Source of the DNA: Bryobacterales bacterium KBS 96
GTDB taxonomy: Bacteria > Acidobacteriota > Terriglobia > Bryobacterales > Bryobacteraceae
DNA: 64,000 nucleotides
Assembly (NCBI GenBank): GCA_000381625.1
Contig: KB906767.1
Location: forward strand, 3,181,304-3,245,303
Reading direction: 5' to 3'
Shown one piece after another: positions 8,878 to 17,142 of the stretch. Positions within the stretch are counted from its first letter, which is position 1. Each line of letters begins with the position of its first letter. The notes under the pieces were generated by a model, which worked only from the letters and a program-made list of their open reading frames with translations, ran no database searches and was not told the origin of the DNA. The translations under genes were made by a program, and so were the position numbers.

Positions 8878-11073
8878 ATGGCGATCGTCAGCGGTCCCGG
8901 CGCCATGGTTCGCCATCGCCTGCGTCCGCGCAATTGTATACGTTTCCTGGCTGGCATGGCATTTCTCTCGACGGGACTGCTGAATGCCGATACCGCTTAT
9001 TTTCAGCGCATTCTTTTCGACAACAGCATCACGCCGGATCGCTACTATCACAGCGCGGGCAAGGCGTCGGAGCCGAGCACATTACGTCTGGCCGGCGGCA
9101 AGTTACCAGTCGAAACAAATACGTTCTTCACTGGGCCGAACGCGTTAAGGCTGGATTGGACATCGAACCCGCAGGGCGGATGGGAGGCGGAGATCCGCGT
9201 CTACGAATGGAGAAACCGCACCATCTATTTTCCCGGCGATACGCTCTACTTCTGGTGTTACGCTCCCACCGCGATCCGGTCCGTGGATCTGCCGCGCATG
9301 GTCTTGAAAGACGAAGATAAGAACTTCACGCGACCGCTCGACCTGGCGCATTTCACGAAGGACATCCCCGCCGGCAAATGGACACAGATCCAAGTGCCGC
9401 TCGATCGGTTCTCCACAGCATCGGTTCATTCTTTCGACCCGCATCGCACCAATACCGTATTTTTCATTCAGGGCGCTGCGGACAATGTGAAGCACACGCT
9501 GATTGTGGATGAAGTGAAGATCGATTCGGCGGCAACGGTCGCGGAACAATCCACACCGCGGCCGCCGGAGCGAGTTGAGGCAAAAGGTTATGAGCGGCAC
9601 GTCGACGTAAGCTGGGCTCCTGTAGAAGACAAGCATCTAGCCCGCTACGTCATTTACCGTTCGCTTGATGGCGGACCGTTCCACCCGATCGGCATTCAGG
9701 TCCCCGGCGTCGAACGCTATGAAGATATCTTAGACAAGCCGGACGAGAAGGCCGCCTACAAAATTAAAGCGAGCAATCGCGCCTATGGCGAATCCGAGTT
9801 TTCGGCGGAAGCGAGCGCGTCCACGCACGCCATGACCGACGATGAACTGCTCACGATGGTTCAGGAAGCGTGTTTTCGTTACTACTGGGATGGCGCTCAT
9901 CCCGTCTCGGGCATGACTCGCGAGAACACTCCGGGGAACGACGACATCGTGGCAACGGGAGCCAGCGGTTTCGGCATCATGGCGTTAGTTGTGGGCGCCG
10001 ACCGTGGATTTATCACGCGAGCCCAAGCCGTGGAGCGCCTGGTGAAAATCACAAGCTTCCTCGCGAAGGCAGACCGCTTCCACGGCGCATTGCCACACTT
10101 TCTAAACGGCGCTACCGGGAAGCGAATGCCGGTCTTCGGCATGTACGACAACGGGGCCGACCTTGTCGAAACGTCGTTTCTGATGGAAGGACTACTTGCC
10201 GCCCGGCAATATTTTCGGGGAAACAGCGAAGCTGAGAAGACGTTGTACCGGCAAATCACGGATCTGTGGAAGACCGTCGATTGGAGTTGGTTTCGCAGAG
10301 CCGAAAATAGCGGTTTCCTGTACTGGCACTGGTCACCAGAGTATTCATGGCACATCAATCATCGCCTTACTGGATGGAACGAGGTGATGATTACATATCT
10401 ACTGGCGATCGCCTCTCCTACCCACGGCGTTCCGGCAAGTCTTTATTACACCGGATGGGCCGGCGTTCCCAACGAATATATTAATGGCCACACTTACTTC
10501 GGAATCAAGCTCGACGTCGGCATGGGAACGGGTGGTCCGTTGTTCTTCACGGATTATTCGTACATGGGGTTCGATCCGCGCGGCCTACGCGACCGGTTTA
10601 CCAATTATTTCGACAACAACCGCAACATGGCTCGGATCAATCGCGCTTACTGCATCAAGAATCCCGGACATTTCAAAGGCTACGGCGAAAACTGCTGGGG
10701 CGTTACCGCAGTGGATGGCCCCGAGGGCTATGTGCCCTATGAACCGACTCCTCGCCTGGATGACGGGACAATCGCGCCTACCGGAGCGCTTGCCGCATTT
10801 CCATATACGCCTAAAGCATCGATGCAGGCGCTGAAGTATTTTTATCGCGAACTGGGCGATCGACTGTGGGGCGAGTATGGATTTCGCGATGCGTTCAACC
10901 AGCAGGAAGACTGGTTTTCTCGAATCTATATGGGTCTGAACCAGGCTCCGATTGTCGTGATGATCGAGAACTATCGCACGGGATTGGTATGGAAGAATTT
11001 CATGGCCAACCCGGAGATCCGACCGATGCTGGACCGGATCGGATTCAAGCCCGATGCGATGCAGACGCGGTAA
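8878..11073 (+). CDS. Secreted GH144-type glycosidase (glycoamylase-like domain)
   Basis: About 731 residues from the ATG at 8878. A TTG at 8863 and an ATG at 8905 are alternatives; 8905 gives the neatest signal peptide (MVRHRLRPRNCIRFLAGMAF), and none has a good ribosome site. Order of parts: signal peptide, a beta-sandwich carbohydrate-binding-like domain (about 40-220), a fibronectin type III domain (about 229-317, starting PPERVEAKGYERHVDVSW), and a C-terminal alpha/alpha-barrel of the putative-glucoamylase family (about 320-725) with FRYYWDGAHPVSGM, MYDNGADLVETSFLMEGLLA and YSWHINHRLTGWNE. That family includes the GH144 endo-beta-1,2-glucanases, so a periplasmic or outer-membrane beta-glucan-degrading enzyme is likely; the exact substrate is inferred. 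It is divergent from the Oar-like receptor. Confidence 0.85.
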   Translation: MAIVSGPGAMVRHRLRPRNCIRFLAGMAFLSTGLLNADTAYFQRILFDNSITPDRYYHSAGKASEPSTLRLAGGKLPVETNTFFTGPNALRLDWTSNPQGGWEAEIRVYEWRNRTIYFPGDTLYFWCYAPTAIRSVDLPRMVLKDEDKNFTRPLDLAHFTKDIPAGKWTQIQVPLDRFSTASVHSFDPHRTNTVFFIQGAADNVKHTLIVDEVKIDSAATVAEQSTPRPPERVEAKGYERHVDVSWAPVEDKHLARYVIYRSLDGGPFHPIGIQVPGVERYEDILDKPDEKAAYKIKASNRAYGESEFSAEASASTHAMTDDELLTMVQEACFRYYWDGAHPVSGMTRENTPGNDDIVATGASGFGIMALVVGADRGFITRAQAVERLVKITSFLAKADRFHGALPHFLNGATGKRMPVFGMYDNGADLVETSFLMEGLLAARQYFRGNSEAEKTLYRQITDLWKTVDWSWFRRAENSGFLYWHWSPEYSWHINHRLTGWNEVMITYLLAIASPTHGVPASLYYTGWAGVPNEYINGHTYFGIKLDVGMGTGGPLFFTDYSYMGFDPRGLRDRFTNYFDNNRNMARINRAYCIKNPGHFKGYGENCWGVTAVDGPEGYVPYEPTPRLDDGTIAPTGALAAFPYTPKASMQALKYFYRELGDRLWGEYGFRDAFNQQEDWFSRIYMGLNQAPIVVMIENYRTGLVWKNFMANPEIRPMLDRIGFKPDAMQTR

Positions 11074-11115
11074 GCGTAGCACCGGCACTCGCGCCTCCTG
11101 AAGCTGATGAACACG

Positions 11116-11844
11116 CTACTCCGCCGGGGACGGACCCAAGGCGGGGAACTCGATGCCTCGAACTTCGTTCGCCTGGCGTGATGCTGAAATATCGATCTGC
11201 GCGATCGGAATCCTCTGCACCGGATGCGCCGAGAAATTCCAGAAGGTTGCGCCCATAATGGCGTAGTTGTCTGTTTCGACCTTCTTGCCATCGCGAAGGA
11301 CCAGAATCGTCGAGGGCTCCGGCGGCGCGGTTTCCACTGGCGGTATTGAACTTTCCGGCTGAAACGCCGGCGGTTGCGCAGCTTTTGCCTGTCGCTCTTC
11401 AGTGAGTTGTTGCACCTGCTGCGTCAGCTTGTCGACCTCATTCGCCAAAATCTGCGTGGTGGAATCGACTGGAGGAGGCGGCGGGTTAGTAGCTTCCATG
11501 TCGTCCCATCCGTAGTACGGCAAACCGATTGCCCCATAAAGCGGCACTGCGCCGTAGCCGCGGCCGTGTCCATGACCCCGACCATGACCGGGTCCGGGCC
11601 TCGTATACACGGGCGCCCGAGGCGCTGTCAGGGCCGGCAAGCCGTAGAGCGCGGTTCCCGGAGGAACCGTTGTTCCGGGTAGGCCGTAAAGGGCCGTCCC
11701 AGGCACCGCCGATGTTGGGATGCCCGCAGGCCCGACGGTGGCGGGCGTAAATGGAGAACCGAAGTGGTACGCCCCGCCGTGGCGCTGGGCGAACGCTGTC
11801 AAAGGCAGCAGACCAAGGAGCGCCGAGATGAGTAACGTCCGCAT
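11116..11844 (-). CDS. Secreted hypothetical protein with GTALYGLP repeats and coiled coil
   Basis: 242 residues; not recognised as a named family. The ATG at 11844 is preceded by GGCAGGAGTC, a good ribosome site. A clear signal peptide (MRTLLISALLGLLPLTAFAQ) is followed by a Gly/Pro-rich segment in which GTALYGLP occurs twice (about residues 49-70), then a GRGHGHGRGYG stretch, a short coiled coil at about 130-158 (VDKLTQQVQQLTEERQ), and a C-terminal domain of about 65 residues beginning ILVLRDGKKVETDNYAIMG. The C-terminal part looks like a compact beta domain of the kind seen in acidobacterial exported proteins. It is convergent with the glycosidase and precedes the ribosomal cluster terminator. 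Confidence 0.7.
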   Translation of the reverse strand: MRTLLISALLGLLPLTAFAQRHGGAYHFGSPFTPATVGPAGIPTSAVPGTALYGLPGTTVPPGTALYGLPALTAPRAPVYTRPGPGHGRGHGHGRGYGAVPLYGAIGLPYYGWDDMEATNPPPPPVDSTTQILANEVDKLTQQVQQLTEERQAKAAQPPAFQPESSIPPVETAPPEPSTILVLRDGKKVETDNYAIMGATFWNFSAHPVQRIPIAQIDISASRQANEVRGIEFPALGPSPAE

Positions 11845-11992
11845 TTACTTGACTCCTGCCGTCAGCGTACCGCTGTTGCCTGGCGCTGGCAAGAAACTCC
11901 GGCGAAACAGGCCCAGCGAAACGACCTGTTTATGAGATGCCGGCGATTGCCGCGTCGTTGCTGATCCTCCAAGTCCTTGAGGCAAAGGCAAC

Positions 11993-12021
11993 ACGGCCCT
12001 GGGGAAAATCTCCAGGGCCGT
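11993..12021 (-). terminator. Hairpin terminator downstream of rplQ
   Basis: A perfect 10-base-pair inverted repeat, ACGGCCCTGG at 11993-12002 and CCAGGGCCGT at 12012-12021, with a 9-base loop. It lies 75 bases beyond the rplQ stop codon, at the end of the ribosomal supercluster. On the minus strand the following bases (GTTGCCTTTGCC) are only weakly T-rich, so it may be an inefficient intrinsic terminator or a 3'-end-stabilising stem. Confidence 0.6.
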
Positions 12022-12096
12022 GATTTCGCGATTTCAAGTTACTTCGAGCGAGGCCTGCCCCACCCCCACAACAGATACGAATGCGTGTAGCCTGGC

Positions 12097-12540
12097 TTAG
12101 GCTGGTTCTTCGCCGCCGGTCTCGCGAGCTTCCTTAAGACGCTCCTCACGGCGTTTTGCCCGTTCGGCGGCTCGCTTCACGAGTTCGCTGCCCACCAGCT
12201 CGAGCATGGCCGTTTCGGCGCCGTCGCCTTTACGCCATCCGAGTTTGACAACGCGGGTGTAGCCGCCCGTACGTTGCGTGAACCGTGGACCGAGCTTTTC
12301 AAACAGCTTCTGCACGGCCGCCGGCTTCAACAGGAATGCAGCCGCCTGCCGGCGTGCATGCAAAGTGTCTTGCTTGGCGAGAGTGATCATTTTTTCCACC
12401 AGGGGCTTCGCGGCCTTCGCCTTTGGCACAGTGGTGGTTATGCGCTCTTCTTCAATTACGTTGGTCACCAGGCCGCGCAGCAGCGCGCGGCGAGCGCTGA
12501 CGTTGCGCTTTAGCTTTTTTCCACTCTTCAGGTGTCTCAT
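12097..12540 (-). CDS. rplQ: Ribosomal protein L17 (bL17)
   Basis: 147 residues. The N-terminus MRHLKSGKKLKRNVSARRAL, the RITTTVPKAKAAKPLVEKMI segment and GGYTRVVKLGWRKGD are the standard bL17 landmarks. The protein is a component of the large subunit near the polypeptide exit tunnel. A charged tail of about 20 residues after the family core (RAKRREERLKEARETGGEE) makes it longer than the usual 120-130. It is the last gene of the supercluster, 30 bases after rpoA, and is followed by a hairpin at 11993-12021. Confidence 0.97.
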   Translation of the reverse strand: MRHLKSGKKLKRNVSARRALLRGLVTNVIEEERITTTVPKAKAAKPLVEKMITLAKQDTLHARRQAAAFLLKPAAVQKLFEKLGPRFTQRTGGYTRVVKLGWRKGDGAETAMLELVGSELVKRAAERAKRREERLKEARETGGEEPA

Positions 12541-12570
12541 CGTTGCTGCTCCGCCGCGGACCTTGCGGCG

Positions 12571-13620
12571 TTATTCTTCCACTCCCGCGTAGTTGTCTTC
12601 GCCTTCGATCTCGTAGTCGGAGGGTAGCGGAGCGGAGGATGCTCCGCCGGATACCAGCCGTCCCTGCGCATCGAATTTCATGCCGAACGACAGCCCCAGT
12701 CCACTCAGGATTTCCTTGATTTCGTTCAGCGACTTGCGACCGAAATTTTTGGTCCGGAGCATCTCGGCTTCGCTCTTCTGAACGAGGTCGCCGATGGTCT
12801 GGATATTGGCATTTTTCAGGCAGTTGTACGAGCGAACGCTGAGCTCGAGTTCCTCGACTGAGCGATTCAGCACTTCGTTCATCTGATTGAGCGCGCGCTC
12901 CGCCGGTTCCTCGACCACTTCGGGCATCTCTTCAAAGTTGATGAAGATTGCCATATGATCTTTCAGCAACTTAGCCGCCTGGCCAACAGCATCCTGCGGC
13001 GAGATGGCGCCGTTCGTCCAGACTTCCAGGGTCAGCTTGTCGAATTCGGTGTTCTGGCCAAGACGCGCGCCTTCAACGGCATAGTTCACTTTGCGGACAG
13101 GCGAATGGACGGAGTCGATTGGAATGTACCCGATCGGAAGGTCTTCTTCGTAGTTGCGGTCGGCGGAGACATAGCCGCGGCCCTGCTTGATCCGCATTTC
13201 GATATTCAGCCGGCCACCCTCGCCAACGGTCGCGATGTGCAGGTTGCGGTCGAGCACTTCCACGTCGGCGTCGGTTTCAATCTGGCCGGACATGACCTCG
13301 CCTTGTCCGTCGATGCGCAAACGGGCGATACGGGTGCCTTCGCCGATCATTTTGAACGGCACTTGCTTCAGGTTCAGGATGATATCGGTGGCATCCTCGA
13401 CCACGCCCGGAATGGGACTGAACTCGTGAGCGACTCCTTCGATGCGCACCGCAGTGATGGCGGCGCCTTCAATCGAGCTGAGCAGCACCCGGCGAAGGCC
13501 GGTGCCGATGGTGGATCCGAATCCACGTTCGAATGGCTGCGCCGTGAACTGGCCGAAGCGCTCGGTTAGCGTTTCCGTGTTCGCGACTAATCGCTTAGGC
13601 TTCTGGAATCCTTTGAACAT
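12571..13620 (-). CDS. rpoA: RNA polymerase alpha subunit
   Basis: 349 residues. The N-terminal assembly domain (about 1-235) holds [20 protein letters not shown] and FTLEWTNG-type dimer residues ([17 protein letters not shown]). A linker leads to the C-terminal domain (about 250-325) with the two helix-hairpin-helix elements [20 protein letters not shown] and [13 protein letters not shown], which contact UP elements and activators. A tail of about 25 residues beyond the CTD is acidic. It sits between rpsD (42 bases) and rplQ (30 bases), as in most bacterial alpha operons. Confidence 0.98.
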   Translation of the reverse strand: MFKGFQKPKRLVANTETLTERFGQFTAQPFERGFGSTIGTGLRRVLLSSIEGAAITAVRIEGVAHEFSPIPGVVEDATDIILNLKQVPFKMIGEGTRIARLRIDGQGEVMSGQIETDADVEVLDRNLHIATVGEGGRLNIEMRIKQGRGYVSADRNYEEDLPIGYIPIDSVHSPVRKVNYAVEGARLGQNTEFDKLTLEVWTNGAISPQDAVGQAAKLLKDHMAIFINFEEMPEVVEEPAERALNQMNEVLNRSVEELELSVRSYNCLKNANIQTIGDLVQKSEAEMLRTKNFGRKSLNEIKEILSGLGLSFGMKFDAQGRLVSGGASSAPLPSDYEIEGEDNYAGVEE

Positions 13621-13662
13621 AAACTGTGCGATCCTGTTCTTCGTCGATTTACCCGGAGCGGA

Positions 13663-14295
13663 TTACTTCGAGTACAGCTCGACGATCAGCTGTTCATTCA
13701 ATTGAATCTGGACCAGCTCTTCACGCTTGGGCTGCGTGAGAACTTTTGCCCGCAAGGCGTCGCGGTCGACATCGAGCCAGGAGGGGCTCGGAGTATGCGC
13801 CGTGGCGTCGCGCGAGGCCAGGATGGTGACGTTGTTCCGGCTATTTTCGCGGACTTCAACGACATCCCCCGGCTTTACGGTAAACGATGGGATATTGACT
13901 TTGGCGCCATTAACTTGAATATGGCCATGGCGAACTAACTGGCGGCCCTGCGCGCGGCTGGTGGAGAGTCCCATGCGATAGATGACGTTATCCAAACGGC
14001 GCTCGAGAGCGCCCAGCATATTCTCGCCGGTGATGCCCTTTTGCTTTACGGCCTTTTCGAAGAGATTGCGGAACTGGCCCTCAAGGACGCCGTAGTAGCG
14101 GCGCGCCTTCTGTTTCTCACGAAGCTGGATGCCGTAACCGACGACCTTCGGCTTCTTATCTTTACCGTGCTGGCCGGGAGGGAAATTGCGCTTCTCGATG
14201 GCGCATTTCTCGCTATGGCAGCGCTCGCCCTTCAAAAACAACTTCATGCCCTCGCGGCGGCAGAGCCGGCATACGGGCCCACTGTATCGTGCCAA
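13663..14295 (-). CDS. rpsD: Ribosomal protein S4 (uS4), zinc-binding form
   Basis: 210 residues. S4 nucleates assembly of the 30S 5' domain and in many bacteria represses its own operon. The N-terminus keeps four cysteines (C9, C12, C26, C31) in a CxxC...CxxxxC arrangement, the zinc-binding C+ type, unlike the cysteine-free paralogues induced by zinc starvation. The S4 RNA-binding domain is at about 98-160 (RRLDNVIYRMGLSTSRAQGR, VRHGHIQVNG). A 115-base gap separates it from rpsK and could hold a regulatory leader. Confidence 0.98.
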   Translation of the reverse strand: MARYSGPVCRLCRREGMKLFLKGERCHSEKCAIEKRNFPPGQHGKDKKPKVVGYGIQLREKQKARRYYGVLEGQFRNLFEKAVKQKGITGENMLGALERRLDNVIYRMGLSTSRAQGRQLVRHGHIQVNGAKVNIPSFTVKPGDVVEVRENSRNNVTILASRDATAHTPSPSWLDVDRDALRAKVLTQPKREELVQIQLNEQLIVELYSK

Positions 14296-14410
14296 ATGAA
14301 AACCTCCAAAATTACTTTGTCAGGTGCGGTTTACGGTCGGGCATGACCTTCTTCCCGCTTGCCTTCAGTCGCGAGCACCTAAAAAAGAGTGCCGCAAAAA
14401 CGAACCCAAA

Positions 14411-14818
14411 TCAGACCCGGCGCTTCTTCGGCGGACGGCAGCCGTTGTGTGGAATCGGCGTCATGTCCTTGATGGAGCGGACGTCGATACCGGCAGTGGA
14501 CAGGGCGCGGACGGCGGATTCGCGGCCACTACCAGGACCAGCAACGCGAACTTCCACCGTGCGTACGCCCGATTCCTTCGCCTTGTTGGCCGCGGTGAGC
14601 GATGCCTGCTGCGCGGCGAACGGCGTCCCTTTACGGGAACCGCGGAAGCCAAGCGAGCCCGAACTGGACCAGGCGAGCACGTTCCCGATGGGGTCAGTGA
14701 ACGTGATAATCGTGTTATTGAACGATGCCTGCACGTGTACGATCCCGAACGGAATGTTCTTCTTTTCCTTCTTTTTAAAACTCTTCTTTTTCGTCGATTT
14801 AGCGGGTGCTTTTGCCAT
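14411..14818 (-). CDS. rpsK: Ribosomal protein S11 (uS11)
   Basis: 135 residues. After a Lys-rich N-terminal extension of about 18 residues, the core begins [20 protein letters not shown] and contains [20 protein letters not shown] and the C-terminal [18 protein letters not shown] signature. S11 forms part of the 30S platform and contacts the mRNA at the E site. It follows rpsM by 25 bases. An ASTA-like unstructured basic start is common in the family, and the ATG at 14818 gives the usual length. Confidence 0.97.
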   Translation of the reverse strand: MAKAPAKSTKKKSFKKKEKKNIPFGIVHVQASFNNTIITFTDPIGNVLAWSSSGSLGFRGSRKGTPFAAQQASLTAANKAKESGVRTVEVRVAGPGSGRESAVRALSTAGIDVRSIKDMTPIPHNGCRPPKKRRV

Positions 14819-14843
14819 CTGTTTCAGCCTTTACGCGTGCCGG

Positions 14844-15230
14844 CTAGGTCTTCGCGCTTGCCTTCTTCTTGTTTGCCACAGTGCCGCGGCGCGGTCCTTT
14901 ACGGGTGCGCGCGTTCGTATGGGTGCGCTGTCCCCGGGCCGGTAGCCCTCTGCGGTGGCGCAATCCCCGGTAGGCTCCCATCTCCATGAGGCGCTTAACG
15001 TTCATGGAGACTTCCTTGCGGAGATCGCCTTCAATGGCGCCTTCGCCTTCAATCAAATTGCGGAGATGGTTCACTTCCTCATCGGTGAGGTCGGAAACCC
15101 TCTTTTCGGGATCGACGCTCGCCCGGTGGAGCAGCGATAAGGCACGGGTCCGCCCGATACCGTAGATGTACGTCAGCCCAATAGCTGCCCGCTTCTTCGC
15201 TGGTAAATCAATGCCTGCAATACGCGCCAT
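14844..15230 (-). CDS. rpsM: Ribosomal protein S13 (uS13)
   Basis: 128 residues. It starts [20 protein letters not shown] and includes [14 protein letters not shown] (helix-two-turn-helix) and the C-terminal [20 protein letters not shown] tail that reaches the P-site tRNA. S13 sits in the 30S head and makes intersubunit bridges with L5. It lies 27 bases after rpmJ and 25 bases before rpsK, the standard order infA-rpmJ-rpsM-rpsK-rpsD-rpoA-rplQ. Confidence 0.97.
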   Translation of the reverse strand: MARIAGIDLPAKKRAAIGLTYIYGIGRTRALSLLHRASVDPEKRVSDLTDEEVNHLRNLIEGEGAIEGDLRKEVSMNVKRLMEMGAYRGLRHRRGLPARGQRTHTNARTRKGPRRGTVANKKKASAKT

Positions 15231-15257
15231 AACTCATTCCCTCTTGTCGCCGCGGCC

Positions 15258-15371
15258 TTAACCCTGCCGCTGCTTATGTTTAGGGTTAGTGCAGATCACC
15301 CGGACCACCCCTTGGCGGTGGATCACCTTGCACTTGTCACACAATTTCTTTACCGATGCCCGAACCTTCAT
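15258..15371 (-). CDS. rpmJ: Ribosomal protein L36 (bL36)
   Basis: A 37-codon gene from ATG at 15371 to TAA at 15258-15260. It reads [20 protein letters not shown] and then [17 protein letters not shown]. The zinc ligands C11, C14, C27 and H32 are all present, so this is the zinc-containing C+ form. It lies 5 bases after infA and 27 bases before rpsM, exactly where bL36 is expected. Confidence 0.96.
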   Translation of the reverse strand: MKVRASVKKLCDKCKVIHRQGVVRVICTNPKHKQRQG

Positions 15372-15376
15372 GGCAT

Positions 15377-15610
15377 TTACCCTTTCGTCAACAGCTCCAA
15401 AACTCGTCCGCGCGTCCGGTCCATGTTCGAAAGCGCCACGCGCACGCGGTCACCGACTCTCAAACGCACAAAATTCGCCCGTTGCGAACTGGCCGGATGG
15501 GCAATAACTTCATGCTCACCTTCCAACCTGATACGAACAAGCGCTCTGGGAAGAAGCTCCATCACCACGCCCTCCGCACTTCGTTCAGCACGTCCGGCTG
15601 CTTCTTCCAT
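15377..15610 (-). CDS. infA: Translation initiation factor IF-1 (divergent)
   Basis: 77 residues covering one S1-like OB fold. Family landmarks are present but altered: [43 protein letters not shown] and TRGRVLELL. The usual LAHISGKMRKN loop reads [11 protein letters not shown], losing the typical Ser-Gly-Lys-Met. The N-terminus carries a short Glu/Ala-rich extension in place of the common MAKE start. IF-1 blocks the A site during initiation. Position between map (61 bases) and rpmJ (5 bases) supports the call strongly. Another, more typical infA elsewhere in the genome is possible. Confidence 0.85.
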   Translation of the reverse strand: MEEAAGRAERSAEGVVMELLPRALVRIRLEGEHEVIAHPASSQRANFVRLRVGDRVRVALSNMDRTRGRVLELLTKG

Positions 15611-15671
15611 GTTTCCATCTTCCGGAGCGGCACTCTAGCCGGCTCCAAAACTCCGTCAAGGCCTAGATCCT

Positions 15672-16442
15672 TTACGGTCTGGATAGAACCCAGGGACCGT
15701 TATCGGTCACCGCAACCATATGCTCAAAATGGGCTGAGTAGGACCCATCTTTGGCTACGGCCGTCCATTTATCGGATAACACCTCGGTATCCGGCTTTCC
15801 CGCGTTCACCATCGGCTCGATCGCCAGAACCATGCCCGGCTTCAACCGGGGATTCTCGCTGTTGCGGTCGATATAGTTTGGAATTTGCGGCTCCTCGTGA
15901 AGAGAAGTGCCGATCCCATGCCCCACAAACTCGCGAACAATCGAAAAGCCATTCGAAACAATATACTTTTCAACAGTCCCGCAAACGTCAAATAACCTGT
16001 TGCCGGCGTGAACCTTGTCAATTGCCAGCTCCAGGCTCTCTTCGGTCACCTTCAACAGGCGCTTCACCGAGTCGTTCACTTCGCCCACTGCAACCGTAAC
16101 GGCCGAATCGCCATAGTAACCGTTCAATTGGACGCCTGTGTCGATCGAAATAATGTCGCCCGGCTTCAACTTCCGCTTCGCGGAGGGCATGCCGTGGACA
16201 ACTTCTTCATTCACCGATGTACACAGCACATAAGGATACTTCGTCTTACTCGCGTGCGACGCATACCCCTTGAAAGCCGGCTTGGCGCCCGCATCCGCAA
16301 TCATCTTGACAGCAGCGGCTTCCAGATCCTGCGTGGTGACGCCCTCGGCCACCATGTCCTTCAGCTTGTGAAGGATCTCATAAACCAGCAGTCCACTCCG
16401 GCGCAGTTTTTCGAGTTCGGCGGGGCTTCTTCTCACAATCAT
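15672..16442 (-). CDS. map: Methionine aminopeptidase type I
   Basis: 256 residues from the ATG at 16442. A longer frame to 16484 exists, but the start at 16442 overlaps the adk stop as ATGA, and MIVRRSPAELEKLRRSG is the usual N-terminus. The metal-binding residues of the pita-bread fold can be read in order: the first Asp in ISIDTGVQLNGYYGDSA, the second Asp in the same segment, His in FVGHGIGTSLHEEP, Glu in LAIEPMVN and the last Glu in AHFEHMVAV. It removes the N-terminal methionine from new proteins. The adk-map-infA order is conserved in many bacteria. Confidence 0.97.
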   Translation of the reverse strand: MIVRRSPAELEKLRRSGLLVYEILHKLKDMVAEGVTTQDLEAAAVKMIADAGAKPAFKGYASHASKTKYPYVLCTSVNEEVVHGMPSAKRKLKPGDIISIDTGVQLNGYYGDSAVTVAVGEVNDSVKRLLKVTEESLELAIDKVHAGNRLFDVCGTVEKYIVSNGFSIVREFVGHGIGTSLHEEPQIPNYIDRNSENPRLKPGMVLAIEPMVNAGKPDTEVLSDKWTAVAKDGSYSAHFEHMVAVTDNGPWVLSRP

Positions 16443-17137
16443 CTTACCGTCCGGCCAGACACCGCCAGCTTGCCACAGATGCACTTTGCAATCGCGTCCG
16501 GCGTCGCCCCCGCCCCCTGAATTTCAAACATCGCCACACCCACACGCTGGAAATACTCCAACAAGGGACGGGTTTGCAACTCGTATTGTTCAAGCCGTTC
16601 CCGGATAACCGGCTCACGGTCGTCCTCACGTGTCACCAGCGCGGTCCCATCCAGGTCGCAAACACCCGGAACTTTGGGCGGATTCGTCGAAAGGCTGTAA
16701 AGGGTTCCGCAAACAGGACACTGCCGACGGCCACTCAGGCGGGCTACGAGTTTATCGTAGTCAACGATCAAGTGTACCACATACGGGTCAACCCCTCGCG
16801 CCGCCGCAAAATCCCGCAGAACCGCGGCCTGATTCAGGGTTCGCGGATATCCGTCGAGGATGAAACCGTCGCGGCAATCCGGCTGCTGAATGCGTTCTTC
16901 CACCAGTCGATTCACCAACTCGTCGGAGACAAGCCGTCCGGCCCGCATCCGGCCTTCGATATCAAGGCCGATCAAATCCCGCGCCTCAATATGCTGCCGG
17001 AGCATATCGCCGGTCGAAATATGCGGCCCATTCAGGCACTGCTGCCGTAGCAGCCGCGCCTGCGTTCCCTTTCCGGAACCTGGCGCGCCGAACAATATGA
17101 GGGCCGGAGTGAGCCGGCCAGGTTCTTGTGCGTCCAA
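16439..17137 (-). CDS. adk: Adenylate kinase
   Basis: 232 residues, slightly long because of a 10-residue N-terminal extension and a C-terminal tail. The P-loop is GAPGSGKGTQ, followed by ISTGDMLR, the AMP-binding GFILDGYPRT and the LID domain. The LID carries CPVC and a later CDLD pair, a zinc-binding Cys-Cys-Cys-Asp arrangement. The enzyme interconverts ATP+AMP and 2 ADP in the cytoplasm. It starts 5 bases after the secY stop and overlaps map by 4 bases (ATGA), so secY-adk-map are translationally coupled. Confidence 0.97.
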   Translation of the reverse strand: MDAQEPGRLTPALILFGAPGSGKGTQARLLRQQCLNGPHISTGDMLRQHIEARDLIGLDIEGRMRAGRLVSDELVNRLVEERIQQPDCRDGFILDGYPRTLNQAAVLRDFAAARGVDPYVVHLIVDYDKLVARLSGRRQCPVCGTLYSLSTNPPKVPGVCDLDGTALVTREDDREPVIRERLEQYELQTRPLLEYFQRVGVAMFEIQGAGATPDAIAKCICGKLAVSGRTVR

Positions 17138-17142
17138 GCCGG

